From positions 282,800 to 346,799 of the forward strand of contig BJGH01000001.1 of the NCBI GenBank assembly GCA_014190355.1: 64,000 bases of DNA, given 5' to 3'. The notes under the pieces were generated by a model, which searched no databases, was not told the DNA's origin, and saw only the letters and a program-made list of their open reading frames with translations. Shown piece by piece: positions 24,405 to 33,038 of the stretch. How positions within the stretch are numbered: position 1 is the first letter of the stretch; every line of letters starts with the position of its first letter. Source of the stretch: Alphaproteobacteria bacterium. Lineage in GTDB: Bacteria > Pseudomonadota > Alphaproteobacteria > Rickettsiales > UBA1997. Made by a program: the position numbers and the translations under genes.

Positions 24405-26933
24405 ATGCCAAACAATCAAACCTCTAATTTGCCTTCAAAATATATTCCTCTTCGAAACCATTCCACTTACTCACTTTGCCAAGGAGCAATTAAAATTACT
24501 GATTTGATTGAAAAAGCTAAGAGTTATGAAATCCCTGCCCTTGGGATCTGCGATTCACAGAATTTGTTTGGAGCGCTAGAATTTTCTTTAACTTGCAAGA
24601 AATCAGGAATTCAACCAATTTTAGGTTGCGAATTATTGGTTGATTTTAACCTGCTTGAACAAAAAAACCCCAGCCACCTTGATATTCAAAACTCATTATG
24701 TCCCTTACCTTTATTTGCTTTAAATGAAGAAGGTTACAAAAATTTAATGTATCTGGTTAGTCAGTCTTTTTTAAATCGCCAAAATACCATTACTCCTCAT
24801 GTTAATTTTAATTTATTAACAAAAAAATCTACCGGCATAATCTGTTTGTCAGGAGGAGTTGAAGGGGTTATCGGCAAAATGATTATTCAAAATCAAGATA
24901 AAAATGCTGAAAAAATTTGTGAAGAATTAGCAAAAATTTTTAAAGATAATTTTTATCTTGAAATAACTCGTCATGGCACAAAAAATGAAGAAAAATGTGA
25001 GCCAAAATTTTTAGAATTAGCTCAAAAAAAATCTTTACCTATTGTTGCAACCAATAATGTTTTTTTTATTGATCAAGAGATGTTTGAAGCGCAGGATATT
25101 TTGTCATGTATTTATGATGGTTTGTTAATTAGTGAAACCAATCGTAAAAAAAATACTCCACAACAATATTTAAAAAATCCTCAAGAATTTTGCGAGCTTT
25201 TCAGTGATCTGCCAGAAGCCATCAACAACACCATTTTAATTGCTAAAAAATCTTTAACCATGGCTTTTGAAAGACCTCCCACCCTCCCTAAATTCAGCAA
25301 TGAAATAGGTTTTGATGAAGCCCAAGAATTAAAAAAACAAGCGCAAGATGGTTTAAATATTAGACTTAAACAAAAATTTATTTTAGAAGAAACTTCACAA
25401 ACCCAGCAAGAAATTCTCAATCAACAATATTTTGATCGCTTAGATTATGAATTATCGATCATAATCCGTATGAATTTTTCCGGATATTTTTTGATAGTTT
25501 CTGATTTCATCAAATGGGCAAAAAATCAAGAAATTCCAGTTGGACCAGGAAGAGGATCAGGAGCTGGATCAGTTGTGGCATGGGCTTTAAAAATTACTGA
25601 TCTTGACCCAATTCGTTTTGGTTTACTTTTTGAAAGATTTTTAAATCCAGACCGTGTTTCAATGCCTGATTTTGACATTGATTTTTGTCAAACTCGCCGA
25701 GATGAAGTTATCGATTATGTTCAGAAAAAATATGGCAGCGATTATGTCGCTCAAATCATTACCTTTGGAAAACTCCAAGCCCGTGCAGTTTTAAAAGATG
25801 TCGGAAGGGTTTTAAATATGCCATATAGCCAAGTTGATCGAATCTGCAAATTAATCCCTTTTAATGCTGTTGAAGCAGTTACTTTAGAAAAAGCAATTGA
25901 GATGGATAAAGATCTTCAGCAAGCAATCAAAGAAGATCCCCAAATCACTAAATTGGTTGATATCGGTCTAAAACTCGAAGGGCTTAATCGCCACGCATCA
26001 ACCCATGCCGCAGGGGTGGTAATTGGCGATAAACCTCTTCACGAAATCTGTGCTTTGTATAATGATCAAGGCTCATCAATGCCTGCAGTTGGCTATTCCA
26101 TGAAATATGCAGAATCGGCAGGTTTAGTAAAATTTGATTTTTTAGGATTAAAAACTTTAACAACGATTTTTGATACCGTAAAACTTGTTGCCAAGACTCG
26201 TAACCTAATAATTGATATTAATAATATTCGTCTTAATGATCAACATACCTTTAAAATGCTTGCTAGCGGTGATTCAGTGGGAGTTTTTCAAATTGAATCT
26301 TCAGGAATGCGCTCAGTGCTTCGCCAAATGCGAGCAGACAAAATCGAAGACATAATTGCTCTTATTTCCCTATATCGCCCAGGACCTATGGATAACATTC
26401 CAACTTACATTAAACGAAAACATGGCGAAGAAAAAATTGACTATCCTCATCCGCTACTAGAATCAGTTTTAAAAGAAACATACGGCGTTATTGTTTATCA
26501 AGAACAAGTTATGGAAATTGCCAAAATTTTAGCGGGATATAGCCTTGGTGGAGCTGATTTACTTCGCCGAGCAATGGGTAAAAAAATTAAAGAAGAAATG
26601 GACCAACAGCGTTCAATTTTTGTAGCAGGTGCTAAAAAAAATAATATTGACGATGTTCAAGCTAATGAAATTTTTGATTTAGTAGATAAATTTGCTGGCT
26701 ATGGTTTCAATAAATCTCATGCTGCTGCATATGCAATGATTTCTTACCAAACTGCCTATCTCAAAGCTCATTTTTTAGAAGAATTTTTAACAGCCTCAAT
26801 TAACCTTGAGATTGATAATACCGATAAAATAAATATTTTTTTACAAGAAGCTAAAAGCCATGGCATTCCTGTCTTACCACCTGATGTTAACAAAAGCGAA
26901 GCTTATTTTGCTATTGAAAATTATAATTGCTAG
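24405..26933 (+). CDS. dnaE: DNA polymerase III alpha subunit, C-terminally truncated
   Basis: 842 residues from the ATG at 24405 (a TTG at 24396 adds three). PHP domain (about 12-280, 'IPLRNHSTYSLCQGAIKITDLIEKA'), palm with the catalytic Asp pair in 'PDFDIDFCQTRRDEVI' (Asp422, Asp424) and the third Asp in 'LVKFDFLGLKTL' (Asp578), thumb/fingers through 'FNKSHAAAYAMISYQTAYLKAHF'. It stops at 'VLPPDVNKSEAYFAIENYNC', where full-length proteins (about 1160-1180) go on with the (HhH)2, beta-clamp-binding, OB and tau-binding regions. About 300-330 residues are missing. The following 84 bp show no continuation in any frame, so this is not a simple frameshift. The polymerase active site is complete, but clamp and tau binding should be lost. 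Either the C-terminal part is encoded elsewhere, or this is a second or decaying copy. Confidence 0.85.
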   Translation: MPNNQTSNLPSKYIPLRNHSTYSLCQGAIKITDLIEKAKSYEIPALGICDSQNLFGALEFSLTCKKSGIQPILGCELLVDFNLLEQKNPSHLDIQNSLCPLPLFALNEEGYKNLMYLVSQSFLNRQNTITPHVNFNLLTKKSTGIICLSGGVEGVIGKMIIQNQDKNAEKICEELAKIFKDNFYLEITRHGTKNEEKCEPKFLELAQKKSLPIVATNNVFFIDQEMFEAQDILSCIYDGLLISETNRKKNTPQQYLKNPQEFCELFSDLPEAINNTILIAKKSLTMAFERPPTLPKFSNEIGFDEAQELKKQAQDGLNIRLKQKFILEETSQTQQEILNQQYFDRLDYELSIIIRMNFSGYFLIVSDFIKWAKNQEIPVGPGRGSGAGSVVAWALKITDLDPIRFGLLFERFLNPDRVSMPDFDIDFCQTRRDEVIDYVQKKYGSDYVAQIITFGKLQARAVLKDVGRVLNMPYSQVDRICKLIPFNAVEAVTLEKAIEMDKDLQQAIKEDPQITKLVDIGLKLEGLNRHASTHAAGVVIGDKPLHEICALYNDQGSSMPAVGYSMKYAESAGLVKFDFLGLKTLTTIFDTVKLVAKTRNLIIDINNIRLNDQHTFKMLASGDSVGVFQIESSGMRSVLRQMRADKIEDIIALISLYRPGPMDNIPTYIKRKHGEEKIDYPHPLLESVLKETYGVIVYQEQVMEIAKILAGYSLGGADLLRRAMGKKIKEEMDQQRSIFVAGAKKNNIDDVQANEIFDLVDKFAGYGFNKSHAAAYAMISYQTAYLKAHFLEEFLTASINLEIDNTDKINIFLQEAKSHGIPVLPPDVNKSEAYFAIENYNC

Positions 26934-27017
26934 ATTTAAATATTGATAAATAAAAGTTATTTTTTTACGTTAAAAAAATAAATATTTTTTAAAATTATTG
27001 AAAGCTTTATTTTTTCT

Positions 27018-28037
27018 ATGACAAAATCAAATATCTTGAAAATTATCCAATCCCCTGAGAATAATACTGACAGTACTCAAGTTGAGTATAAATTTGTTGA
27101 ATTCAATAAATATTTTACAGATGAAATTAGTATTAGCGATAAAATTTTTAGAGATACTTTAGATTCTAAAGACCTTGAAACTGTTGAGTCAAGAGCCAAA
27201 ATAATTACCACGAATGGTGGTGAAAATCGTTCAAAAATTCTTTGCTATTTAACTGAAAAAAAAACCTTAGATCAAATTAAAACTAAAGTAAAATTAAGTG
27301 AATATGCCTGCCATAATGTTGCAATTTCAAAAAAAAACTTTGTTAGCGGAGTAATTGTTTTATGCAAAACTAGCGATGATAAATTTATAATTGGCTCACG
27401 AGATGCTTCAAGAGCAAAGGATGATCCACAGGATTATTTTTTGCAAGCACCTTGTGGATTTATGGAAAATTATGAGATTGGAAATGAATTGGCATTTGAT
27501 AAACTCAAAGATAGGTCACTATCTTTTAAAGAATTTGTAATTGAAAATGGTATTAAAGAATTAAAAGAAGAAATTTTGCCGTTTGAAGATCACGAAATTT
27601 ATGAGAAGGAATTAATTGGTGGAATTTTTGTTGTTCGTCAATGGCCTAAAAAAAATCTGCAAGACCCAGATCAATCATTAACAAAAAATATTGCTAACTT
27701 TAAATCCTTTATTGTTGTTACGAAAGTTTCTTTATCTTTTAAAGAAATTCAACAACTTCGTCAAACCTCAAGACAACCTAAAGATTTTCATGAAATAACT
27801 TTAATTGAAGGTTTATCAAGTAAACAAATTAATGAACAGAGTAGCGAAAGAAAACCAATAGAAATCGCAATAGATTTTGATGGCAAAAGTAGAAAATTTG
27901 CTGCCGAACATTGCCTTGTTCTTCCAATTGCAAATTATTTATGCAATCAAAAAGAAAATTCACCACATAGCTCTTTATCTGTTATTGAAATTAGCTCTCT
28001 TGAGACAAATAAAGGGTCAATAACAAAAGTTCGATAA
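27018..28037 (+). CDS. Divergent Nudix-like protein
   Basis: 339 residues, no signal peptide. The middle part ('GVIVLCKTSDDKFIIGSRDA...YFLQAPCGFMENYE...GIKELKEEILPFEDHEIYEKELIGGIFVVRQWP', about 110-210) reads like a Nudix domain. A strand with a substrate loop is followed by Gly147 + five residues + Glu153, and later KELKEE (180-185), matching the REuxEE part of the Nudix box. The standard box has seven residues between these halves; here there are about 26, an insertion unusual for active enzymes, and the GU after the acidic pair is LP. The N-terminal 100 and C-terminal 120 residues match nothing I know. Follows the truncated dnaE by 84 bp on the same strand. A hydrolase acting on a nucleoside diphosphate derivative is the family expectation, not shown here. 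Confidence 0.6.
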   Translation: MTKSNILKIIQSPENNTDSTQVEYKFVEFNKYFTDEISISDKIFRDTLDSKDLETVESRAKIITTNGGENRSKILCYLTEKKTLDQIKTKVKLSEYACHNVAISKKNFVSGVIVLCKTSDDKFIIGSRDASRAKDDPQDYFLQAPCGFMENYEIGNELAFDKLKDRSLSFKEFVIENGIKELKEEILPFEDHEIYEKELIGGIFVVRQWPKKNLQDPDQSLTKNIANFKSFIVVTKVSLSFKEIQQLRQTSRQPKDFHEITLIEGLSSKQINEQSSERKPIEIAIDFDGKSRKFAAEHCLVLPIANYLCNQKENSPHSSLSVIEISSLETNKGSITKVR

Positions 28038-28381
28038 AATTTTTCTAAAGTTTACAAATAACTATATTTGTTAACTAAGCCATTGAAGATTTTAGAAGAT
28101 TTTTTGCTAAAAAAAATTAGAGTACTTAATCAAATAACTTCATTTTTAACCTTAAAATGCAACTTGATCAAGCTAAAATATCGATCAACTAGAGTAATTT
28201 CGATTTACAACTTTCTTTTTTGTATGCATTAATTGTAAATATTAAAAATATTTCAAATTTTCTTGATTGTTAGGACAATAATTAAAATTATCAGACCAAC
28301 ACGATGATTAATTAATCAACTTAATAATTTAGATCTATCCGAAAGCATGGTAAATGTCATTTAAATCAACTATAATCGATT
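28038..28381. other. 344-bp intergenic gap between convergent genes
   Basis: AT-rich spacer between the 3' ends of the Nudix-like gene and the glycosyltransferase gene. It contains short palindromes such as GATTAATTAATC but no good terminator hairpin with T run, RNA-like GC island or convincing gene remnant. Confidence 0.5.
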
Positions 28382-29464
28382 TTAAATATTTTTTTTGGAA
28401 ATTTGCTGACAAATATCGAAGAGTTTATCGCTGACAACTTGCGAAGTATATTTTTTTATCATATCTTTATAAGCATTTTGAGCAATTTCACGAGCTAAAT
28501 CCTGATTATCTCTTAGTTTAATAATAGCCTGAGCAATTAAATCGACAAATTGTGAATTATCTTTATCAACTTTAATGCCATTAAATTGATCAGTAATTAT
28601 CTCATCTGGACCCCATGAATTAGCTGAAATAATAGGTGTTGAATAAAGCATTGCTTCCAATAAAACAATACCAAAAGTTTCTGCAAACGAAGGTAAAATA
28701 AAAATATCAATATTGCTAAAAAATTCTCTTTTATTATCAACCCAACCCAAAATCTTAAAATTATTTTCTAGATTTAAATCTATAGCAAGTTTTTCAAGAT
28801 TATCTTTTTCAACCCCTACTCCACCAATCACATAATCACATTCAATATTTTGAGATTTTAAAATTGCCATAGCCTGAATTACTTTATCAAAATTTTTTTC
28901 AAAAGATAGTCTTCCCAAAGAACCAAGGCGAATTTTTTTGGGAAAATTTTCTTTAGCTAAAGGTTGAAAATTTTCAGGAATTTCAATCATATTTGGAATG
29001 ACTAATGCCCTATCCTGTGGTTTTCCTGCCATAATTAATTCTTTACTAAAATGACTATTAACAGTCATAACATAATCAGCGCTAATAAATTTTAAGGGAT
29101 TAATTCCATGATCAACAACTACGATAGGGATTTTTTTAAAGACTATAAATCTGGCAATCTTAGAAAATAATAATGCTCTTCCAGAGTGACAAATAACTAG
29201 ATCTGGAGAAAAACTATAAAACAACCATGCTAATTTAAATATTGAATAAACATCTCCTTGATTGATTGCAGGTAACTCAAAAACCCGAGAATTAGTTTTC
29301 TTTGCCTCATCAACTAAAAAAATTTTTGATTTCATCACCGAAACCACTTTTACACCTTTCAATACTAGATTTTTTGAATAATCTAAAAAACATCTTTCAA
29401 CTCCTAAAACCTGATTATTATGAGTAGATTTTTTGTAGTTTAATAGAATATTAACAACTTTCAT
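28382..29464 (-). CDS. GT4-family glycosyltransferase
   Basis: 360 residues. Rossmann-type N-terminal half with 'SPDLVICHSGRALLFSKIARF', and a C-terminal donor half with 'RLGSLGRLSFEKNFDKVIQAMAILK', 'FKILGWVDNKREFFSNIDIFILPSFAETFGIVLLEAMLYSTPII', giving the E-x7-E signature of GT4 (GPGTF) enzymes. It probably adds a sugar to lipopolysaccharide, capsule or another envelope glycan; donor and acceptor cannot be told. 9 bp separate it from the M23 peptidase gene, so the two form an operon. Confidence 0.87.
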   Translation of the reverse strand: MKVVNILLNYKKSTHNNQVLGVERCFLDYSKNLVLKGVKVVSVMKSKIFLVDEAKKTNSRVFELPAINQGDVYSIFKLAWLFYSFSPDLVICHSGRALLFSKIARFIVFKKIPIVVVDHGINPLKFISADYVMTVNSHFSKELIMAGKPQDRALVIPNMIEIPENFQPLAKENFPKKIRLGSLGRLSFEKNFDKVIQAMAILKSQNIECDYVIGGVGVEKDNLEKLAIDLNLENNFKILGWVDNKREFFSNIDIFILPSFAETFGIVLLEAMLYSTPIISANSWGPDEIITDQFNGIKVDKDNSQFVDLIAQAIIKLRDNQDLAREIAQNAYKDMIKKYTSQVVSDKLFDICQQISKKNI

Positions 29465-29473
29465 TAATTACCA

Positions 29474-30898
29474 TTATTTTTTAATTAGATTTGGAATATT
29501 TCTACGATATTTGTCAATTTCTGATTTCGAAGATTCAAATCTTGTAAGCTCTTTTCCACTCAACTTAATTCCTGAAGTTGCTTTAACTTTGGCAGGATTG
29601 ACCTGTGTTCCCTTAAAAATAACTTCAAAATGAAGATGTGGACCAGTTGATCTCCCAGTTGATCCAACATATGCCACGATATCACCTTGCTTAACTTTAG
29701 ATCCTACACGAAATTTTTTATTAAATCTACTAGCATGACCATATGCTGTTGAGTATTCAGAATTATGTTTTATTTGGACATAATTGCCATAGCCTCCCTT
29801 AACACCCATGTAGGCAATAACTCCACTTCCTGCCGCCATAATTGGTGTTCCGGTAGGCGCAGCAAAATCTGCACCTTTATGCATTTTTGAATATCCTAAA
29901 ATTGGGTGTCTTCGCATTCCAAAACCCGATGATACTCTTGCTCCATTGATAGGAGTTCTTAACAATGATTTTTTAACTGAATTACCTTTGCTATCAAAAT
30001 ATTCAATTTTATTATCGATTTTATGCATATAAATATCGATACTGCGATTGGACAAAGTAATTGAAGAATATAAAACATTACCATCTTTAATTTTTTTACC
30101 TTGTTCATTATAAAAACTTTCAACTAACATTTCAAATTTATCACCTTTCTGTAAATCACGCTGGAAATCAATATCATATCCGTAAAGATTAATCATATTC
30201 ATCATCGAAGTTGGAGAAATTCCTGCATTCACCCCATCAACAAACAAACCTTTTTTAATTGAACCAGAATATCGAGAGATATATCGACTTAACTTAACAT
30301 TTTCTTCACGAGCTTGATAACTCCCATCTTGATTACGCAAAATTGTAATTTGACTATCTAAAGAGGGGGAAATGCTAATACTAACAACCGTAGCTTTACG
30401 ATTAATATTATTTTTTTGTTCTTTGTCGATATTGACCTTGCTTTGATAAACTATCGTAACCAAATCTCCCACCCCTAAATTCTGGATAGAATTATGTTTT
30501 TTTACTGAATTCAAAATTGCAAAAATATCTTGCTCATTAACACCGATTTCAACGAGTAATTTCATCAAAGTATCGCCTTGTTTAATTTTACGCTCAAAAA
30601 TCTGATCTTCTTCAACATCGAAATTAATTGCTGAATCAGATATATCTATTTTTATTACAGTTGAAGCGATTTCCTTTTGCTTACTTTCTTGATATTCATT
30701 AAAATAAAAAACCACATAGCTGTAGGTTTTAAAAACTATAAAACTCAGAATTATCGTAAGGCTAACTGGTTTAAAAAAATTATGGTCGATGATTTTATCA
30801 ACCAAGCTAATTATTTTTCGAGAAAAACCTTTTCTAGCTGAATTTTTAGTATTTTGATCTCTTGTTCTGATATGTTTTTTAAAAAAAAATTTTTTCAA
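29474..30898 (-). CDS. M23-family murein endopeptidase with LysM-like domain
   Basis: 474 residues; the frame starts at a TTG, with no good ATG nearby. A basic cytoplasmic tail and one membrane anchor (about 42-65) are followed by a LysM/OapA-like segment ('IKQGDTLMKLLVEIGVNEQDIFAIL', about 105-150). A C-terminal M23 peptidase domain (about 325-440) keeps the zinc ligands: HxxxD in 'MHKGADFAAPTGTPI' and HxH in 'TGPHLHFEV', plus 'YGHASRF'. It cuts peptidoglycan peptide cross-links in the periplasm, as MepM/DipM-type proteins do. Catalytic residues are all present, so it should be active rather than an EnvC-type activator. Confidence 0.9.
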   Translation of the reverse strand: MKKFFFKKHIRTRDQNTKNSARKGFSRKIISLVDKIIDHNFFKPVSLTIILSFIVFKTYSYVVFYFNEYQESKQKEIASTVIKIDISDSAINFDVEEDQIFERKIKQGDTLMKLLVEIGVNEQDIFAILNSVKKHNSIQNLGVGDLVTIVYQSKVNIDKEQKNNINRKATVVSISISPSLDSQITILRNQDGSYQAREENVKLSRYISRYSGSIKKGLFVDGVNAGISPTSMMNMINLYGYDIDFQRDLQKGDKFEMLVESFYNEQGKKIKDGNVLYSSITLSNRSIDIYMHKIDNKIEYFDSKGNSVKKSLLRTPINGARVSSGFGMRRHPILGYSKMHKGADFAAPTGTPIMAAGSGVIAYMGVKGGYGNYVQIKHNSEYSTAYGHASRFNKKFRVGSKVKQGDIVAYVGSTGRSTGPHLHFEVIFKGTQVNPAKVKATSGIKLSGKELTRFESSKSEIDKYRRNIPNLIKK

Positions 30899-31172
30899 AC
30901 CTTAATTAATTTTTAATATTTTAACTTAATTTTAAATAATATTTTATTAATCTAACATTACGAAGATCTTGATTTTAATAAATCGAAGCCTTTTAGCAAA
31001 TGGTTTGGACATAGCTTGACTAATAAAGTATTTTAATTTACAATACCACCTTAAAACATTAAAATTTAAATGAGAATAGTTTTTTTAATCAATTGTGATT
31101 TATTACTACAATTAATTTTCGATGTTATTAGAAACCAATTAATCTTAAAAATTATAAAATAAAAAATATTTT

Positions 31173-32297
31173 ATGCTAAAAAAGTCTGCTAAAAAAAAGG
31201 TTGCCAAAAACAAATCTCCCAAAAAAAAAATATCAAACAAAAATTCCAAAAAACCATCAAAAAAACTTGTTCAGACTAAGTCAGGAAAACTAAAAAGCAC
31301 GCTAAATAAAAAAAATGTTAAAAAACAGCAAAAAACTAATCTAAAAAAGGATAAAAAAACCAAATCAAATGTTGTCATAAAACCCCAAAAAAAACAATTA
31401 ACCAAATCCTTAAAATCTAAGGAAATCAATAACAAAATACCCAAAAAATCAAAAAAAGATTTTAATAAAAAAAGTATTACCGAAAAAATAAGCAAAGAGA
31501 AAAATATCAAAACCTCTTTAAAAAACGATGATATTATTAACTTAGATAACAAAAAAATCTCTAAAACAAATCGTAAAAAAAATAATAAAAATACTCAAAC
31601 TGAAATTAAACCATTTCAGGCCGGAGACTTTGCGGTTTATCCTTCGCATGGTGTTGGTAAAATTAATGAAATACAAAATAGTTTTATCGCTGGACAACAA
31701 ATCTCCTGTTATTTGATGTTTTTTGAAAAAGATAAATTAACTATTAAAATTCCTGTAAGTAATTCTGAAAAAATTGGCTTACGCAGAATTGTTACAAAAG
31801 CACAAATGGAAGAAGTTCTTAGTATTTTAAGAAGCGGTATTAAAAAACTTAAAGGAATGTGGTCTAGACGAGCTCAGGAATATGAAACTAAAATTAATTC
31901 AGGAGACATCTTTTTATTAGCAGAAGTTTTAAGAGACTTAACTCGTGATATTGAAGATAGTGAAAGATCTTACAGCGAAAGGATTATATACGAAACAGCA
32001 ATTCATCGCTTAGCAAGTGAGTATTCAATAATATTTAACACTGATGTTGAGTCAGCTAAGGAAAAAATTATTAATATTGCCAAGGATAAAATTAATTCTG
32101 ATACTAAATCATCAACTAAAGATGATTTTGATGATTTTGATCTGGATAATCATAAATCTAAAATTGACTCCGATGAAGATGAGGAGGAAGAAGATGAAGA
32201 TGAGGAGGAAGATGAAGAGGAAGATGATTTTAATTATAATTTTGATGAAATCGATGATGACGAAGAAGATAGTAAGACTAAAAAGAAGAAAAAATAA
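31173..32297 (+). CDS. carD: CarD-family transcription regulator with basic N-terminal arm and acidic tail
   Basis: 374 residues, about twice the usual 160-190. A CarD/CdnL core at about 148-308 begins 'PFQAGDFAVYPSHGVGKINEIQ' (the RNA-polymerase beta-interacting domain) and continues with a helical DNA-binding part including 'KGMWSRRAQEYETKINSGDIFLLAEVLRDLTRD'. It stabilises open promoter complexes, especially at rRNA promoters. In front is an extremely Lys-rich arm (1-147, many KKxxKK and SPKK-like motifs, no Cys or Trp) that resembles histone H1 tails. Behind is an acidic segment (317-366, mostly Asp/Glu) ending in KTKKKKK. The arm is in frame with an ATG at the very start and the A-rich DNA has no internal stop, so it is likely real. 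Heads a same-strand run with lolD, phrB and mfd. Confidence 0.88.
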   Translation: MLKKSAKKKVAKNKSPKKKISNKNSKKPSKKLVQTKSGKLKSTLNKKNVKKQQKTNLKKDKKTKSNVVIKPQKKQLTKSLKSKEINNKIPKKSKKDFNKKSITEKISKEKNIKTSLKNDDIINLDNKKISKTNRKKNNKNTQTEIKPFQAGDFAVYPSHGVGKINEIQNSFIAGQQISCYLMFFEKDKLTIKIPVSNSEKIGLRRIVTKAQMEEVLSILRSGIKKLKGMWSRRAQEYETKINSGDIFLLAEVLRDLTRDIEDSERSYSERIIYETAIHRLASEYSIIFNTDVESAKEKIINIAKDKINSDTKSSTKDDFDDFDLDNHKSKIDSDEDEEEEDEDEEEDEEEDDFNYNFDEIDDDEEDSKTKKKKK

Positions 32298-32355
32298 AAA
32301 TTTTTCTAATACCATAAAGTAACTAAAACAATTATAAAATACTTAATTTCAATAA

Positions 32356-33033
32356 ATGTCAACAGTTTTAAAATTTATTAATATTTGCAAAAATTTCCAT
32401 CAAGCTGGACATGTAGTTGAGGTTTTGAAAGATATTAACTTTAGTCTTGAGTCATCACAAATTGTTGCTTTAACTGGGCAATCAGGCTCAGGTAAAACAA
32501 CTTTGTTGCAATTGGCAGGTCTTCTTGATGACCCATCATCTGGAGAAATAATAATCAATAATCACAGTCAAACCAGCAGTAATGACAAAATCAACACCGA
32601 TCTACGCAAAAAAAATATAGGCTTTATTTATCAATTTCATCACCTTTTGCCAGAATTTTCAGTACTAGAAAATGTTGCTATGCCGCTACTAATTCAAGGT
32701 ATTGATCCTAAACAAGCTTTTAAACAATCACAAGAAATTCTTGATGAAGTTGAACTTGGTAATCAATTAAATTACAAACCTGCTCAATTGTCAGGAGGTC
32801 AACAACAGCGTACCGCAATTGCCAGAGCAATTGTTACTAAACCTAAATTAATATTGGCAGATGAACCAACTGGCAATCTTGATAATGAATTAGCACGAAA
32901 AGTTTTTGACATTCTCTCCAACTTAACTAAAAAATATCAAATTGCATGCTTAATTGCTACTCATAACCTTGAGCTTGCTGAAAATTGTGACAGAAAAATC
33001 ATTATTAGAAGCGGAAGGATAATTAGTTCTTAA
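32356..33033 (+). CDS. lolD: Lipoprotein-releasing ABC transporter ATPase LolD
   Basis: 225 residues. Walker A 'GQSGSGKTTLLQ', Q-loop 'IGFIYQFHHLLPEFSVLENVAMPL', signature 'LSGGQQQRTAIARAI' and Walker B 'LILADEPTGNLD' are complete. The FIYQFHHLLPEF(S/T) Q-loop and EPTGNLD are typical of the LolD/MacB group. LolD powers extraction of lipoproteins from the inner membrane by LolCE. No lolC/E is adjacent, so the assignment over other MacB-type ATPases rests on the sequence. It follows carD by 58 bp and precedes phrB by 5 bp. Confidence 0.87.
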   Translation: MSTVLKFINICKNFHQAGHVVEVLKDINFSLESSQIVALTGQSGSGKTTLLQLAGLLDDPSSGEIIINNHSQTSSNDKINTDLRKKNIGFIYQFHHLLPEFSVLENVAMPLLIQGIDPKQAFKQSQEILDEVELGNQLNYKPAQLSGGQQQRTAIARAIVTKPKLILADEPTGNLDNELARKVFDILSNLTKKYQIACLIATHNLELAENCDRKIIIRSGRIISS

Positions 33034-33038
33034 TATTT

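Noticed and set aside
26850..26933. Split-intein explanation for the short DnaE
   Set aside because: No intein N-terminal sequence follows; the ORF ends inside ordinary DnaE sequence and beyond the site used in cyanobacterial DnaE.
32044..32322. Met/Ile/Lys-rich ORF in another frame over the acidic tail of carD
   Set aside because: Product of the GAT/GAA-rich repeat read out of frame; carD frame fits the family and continues to the stop.
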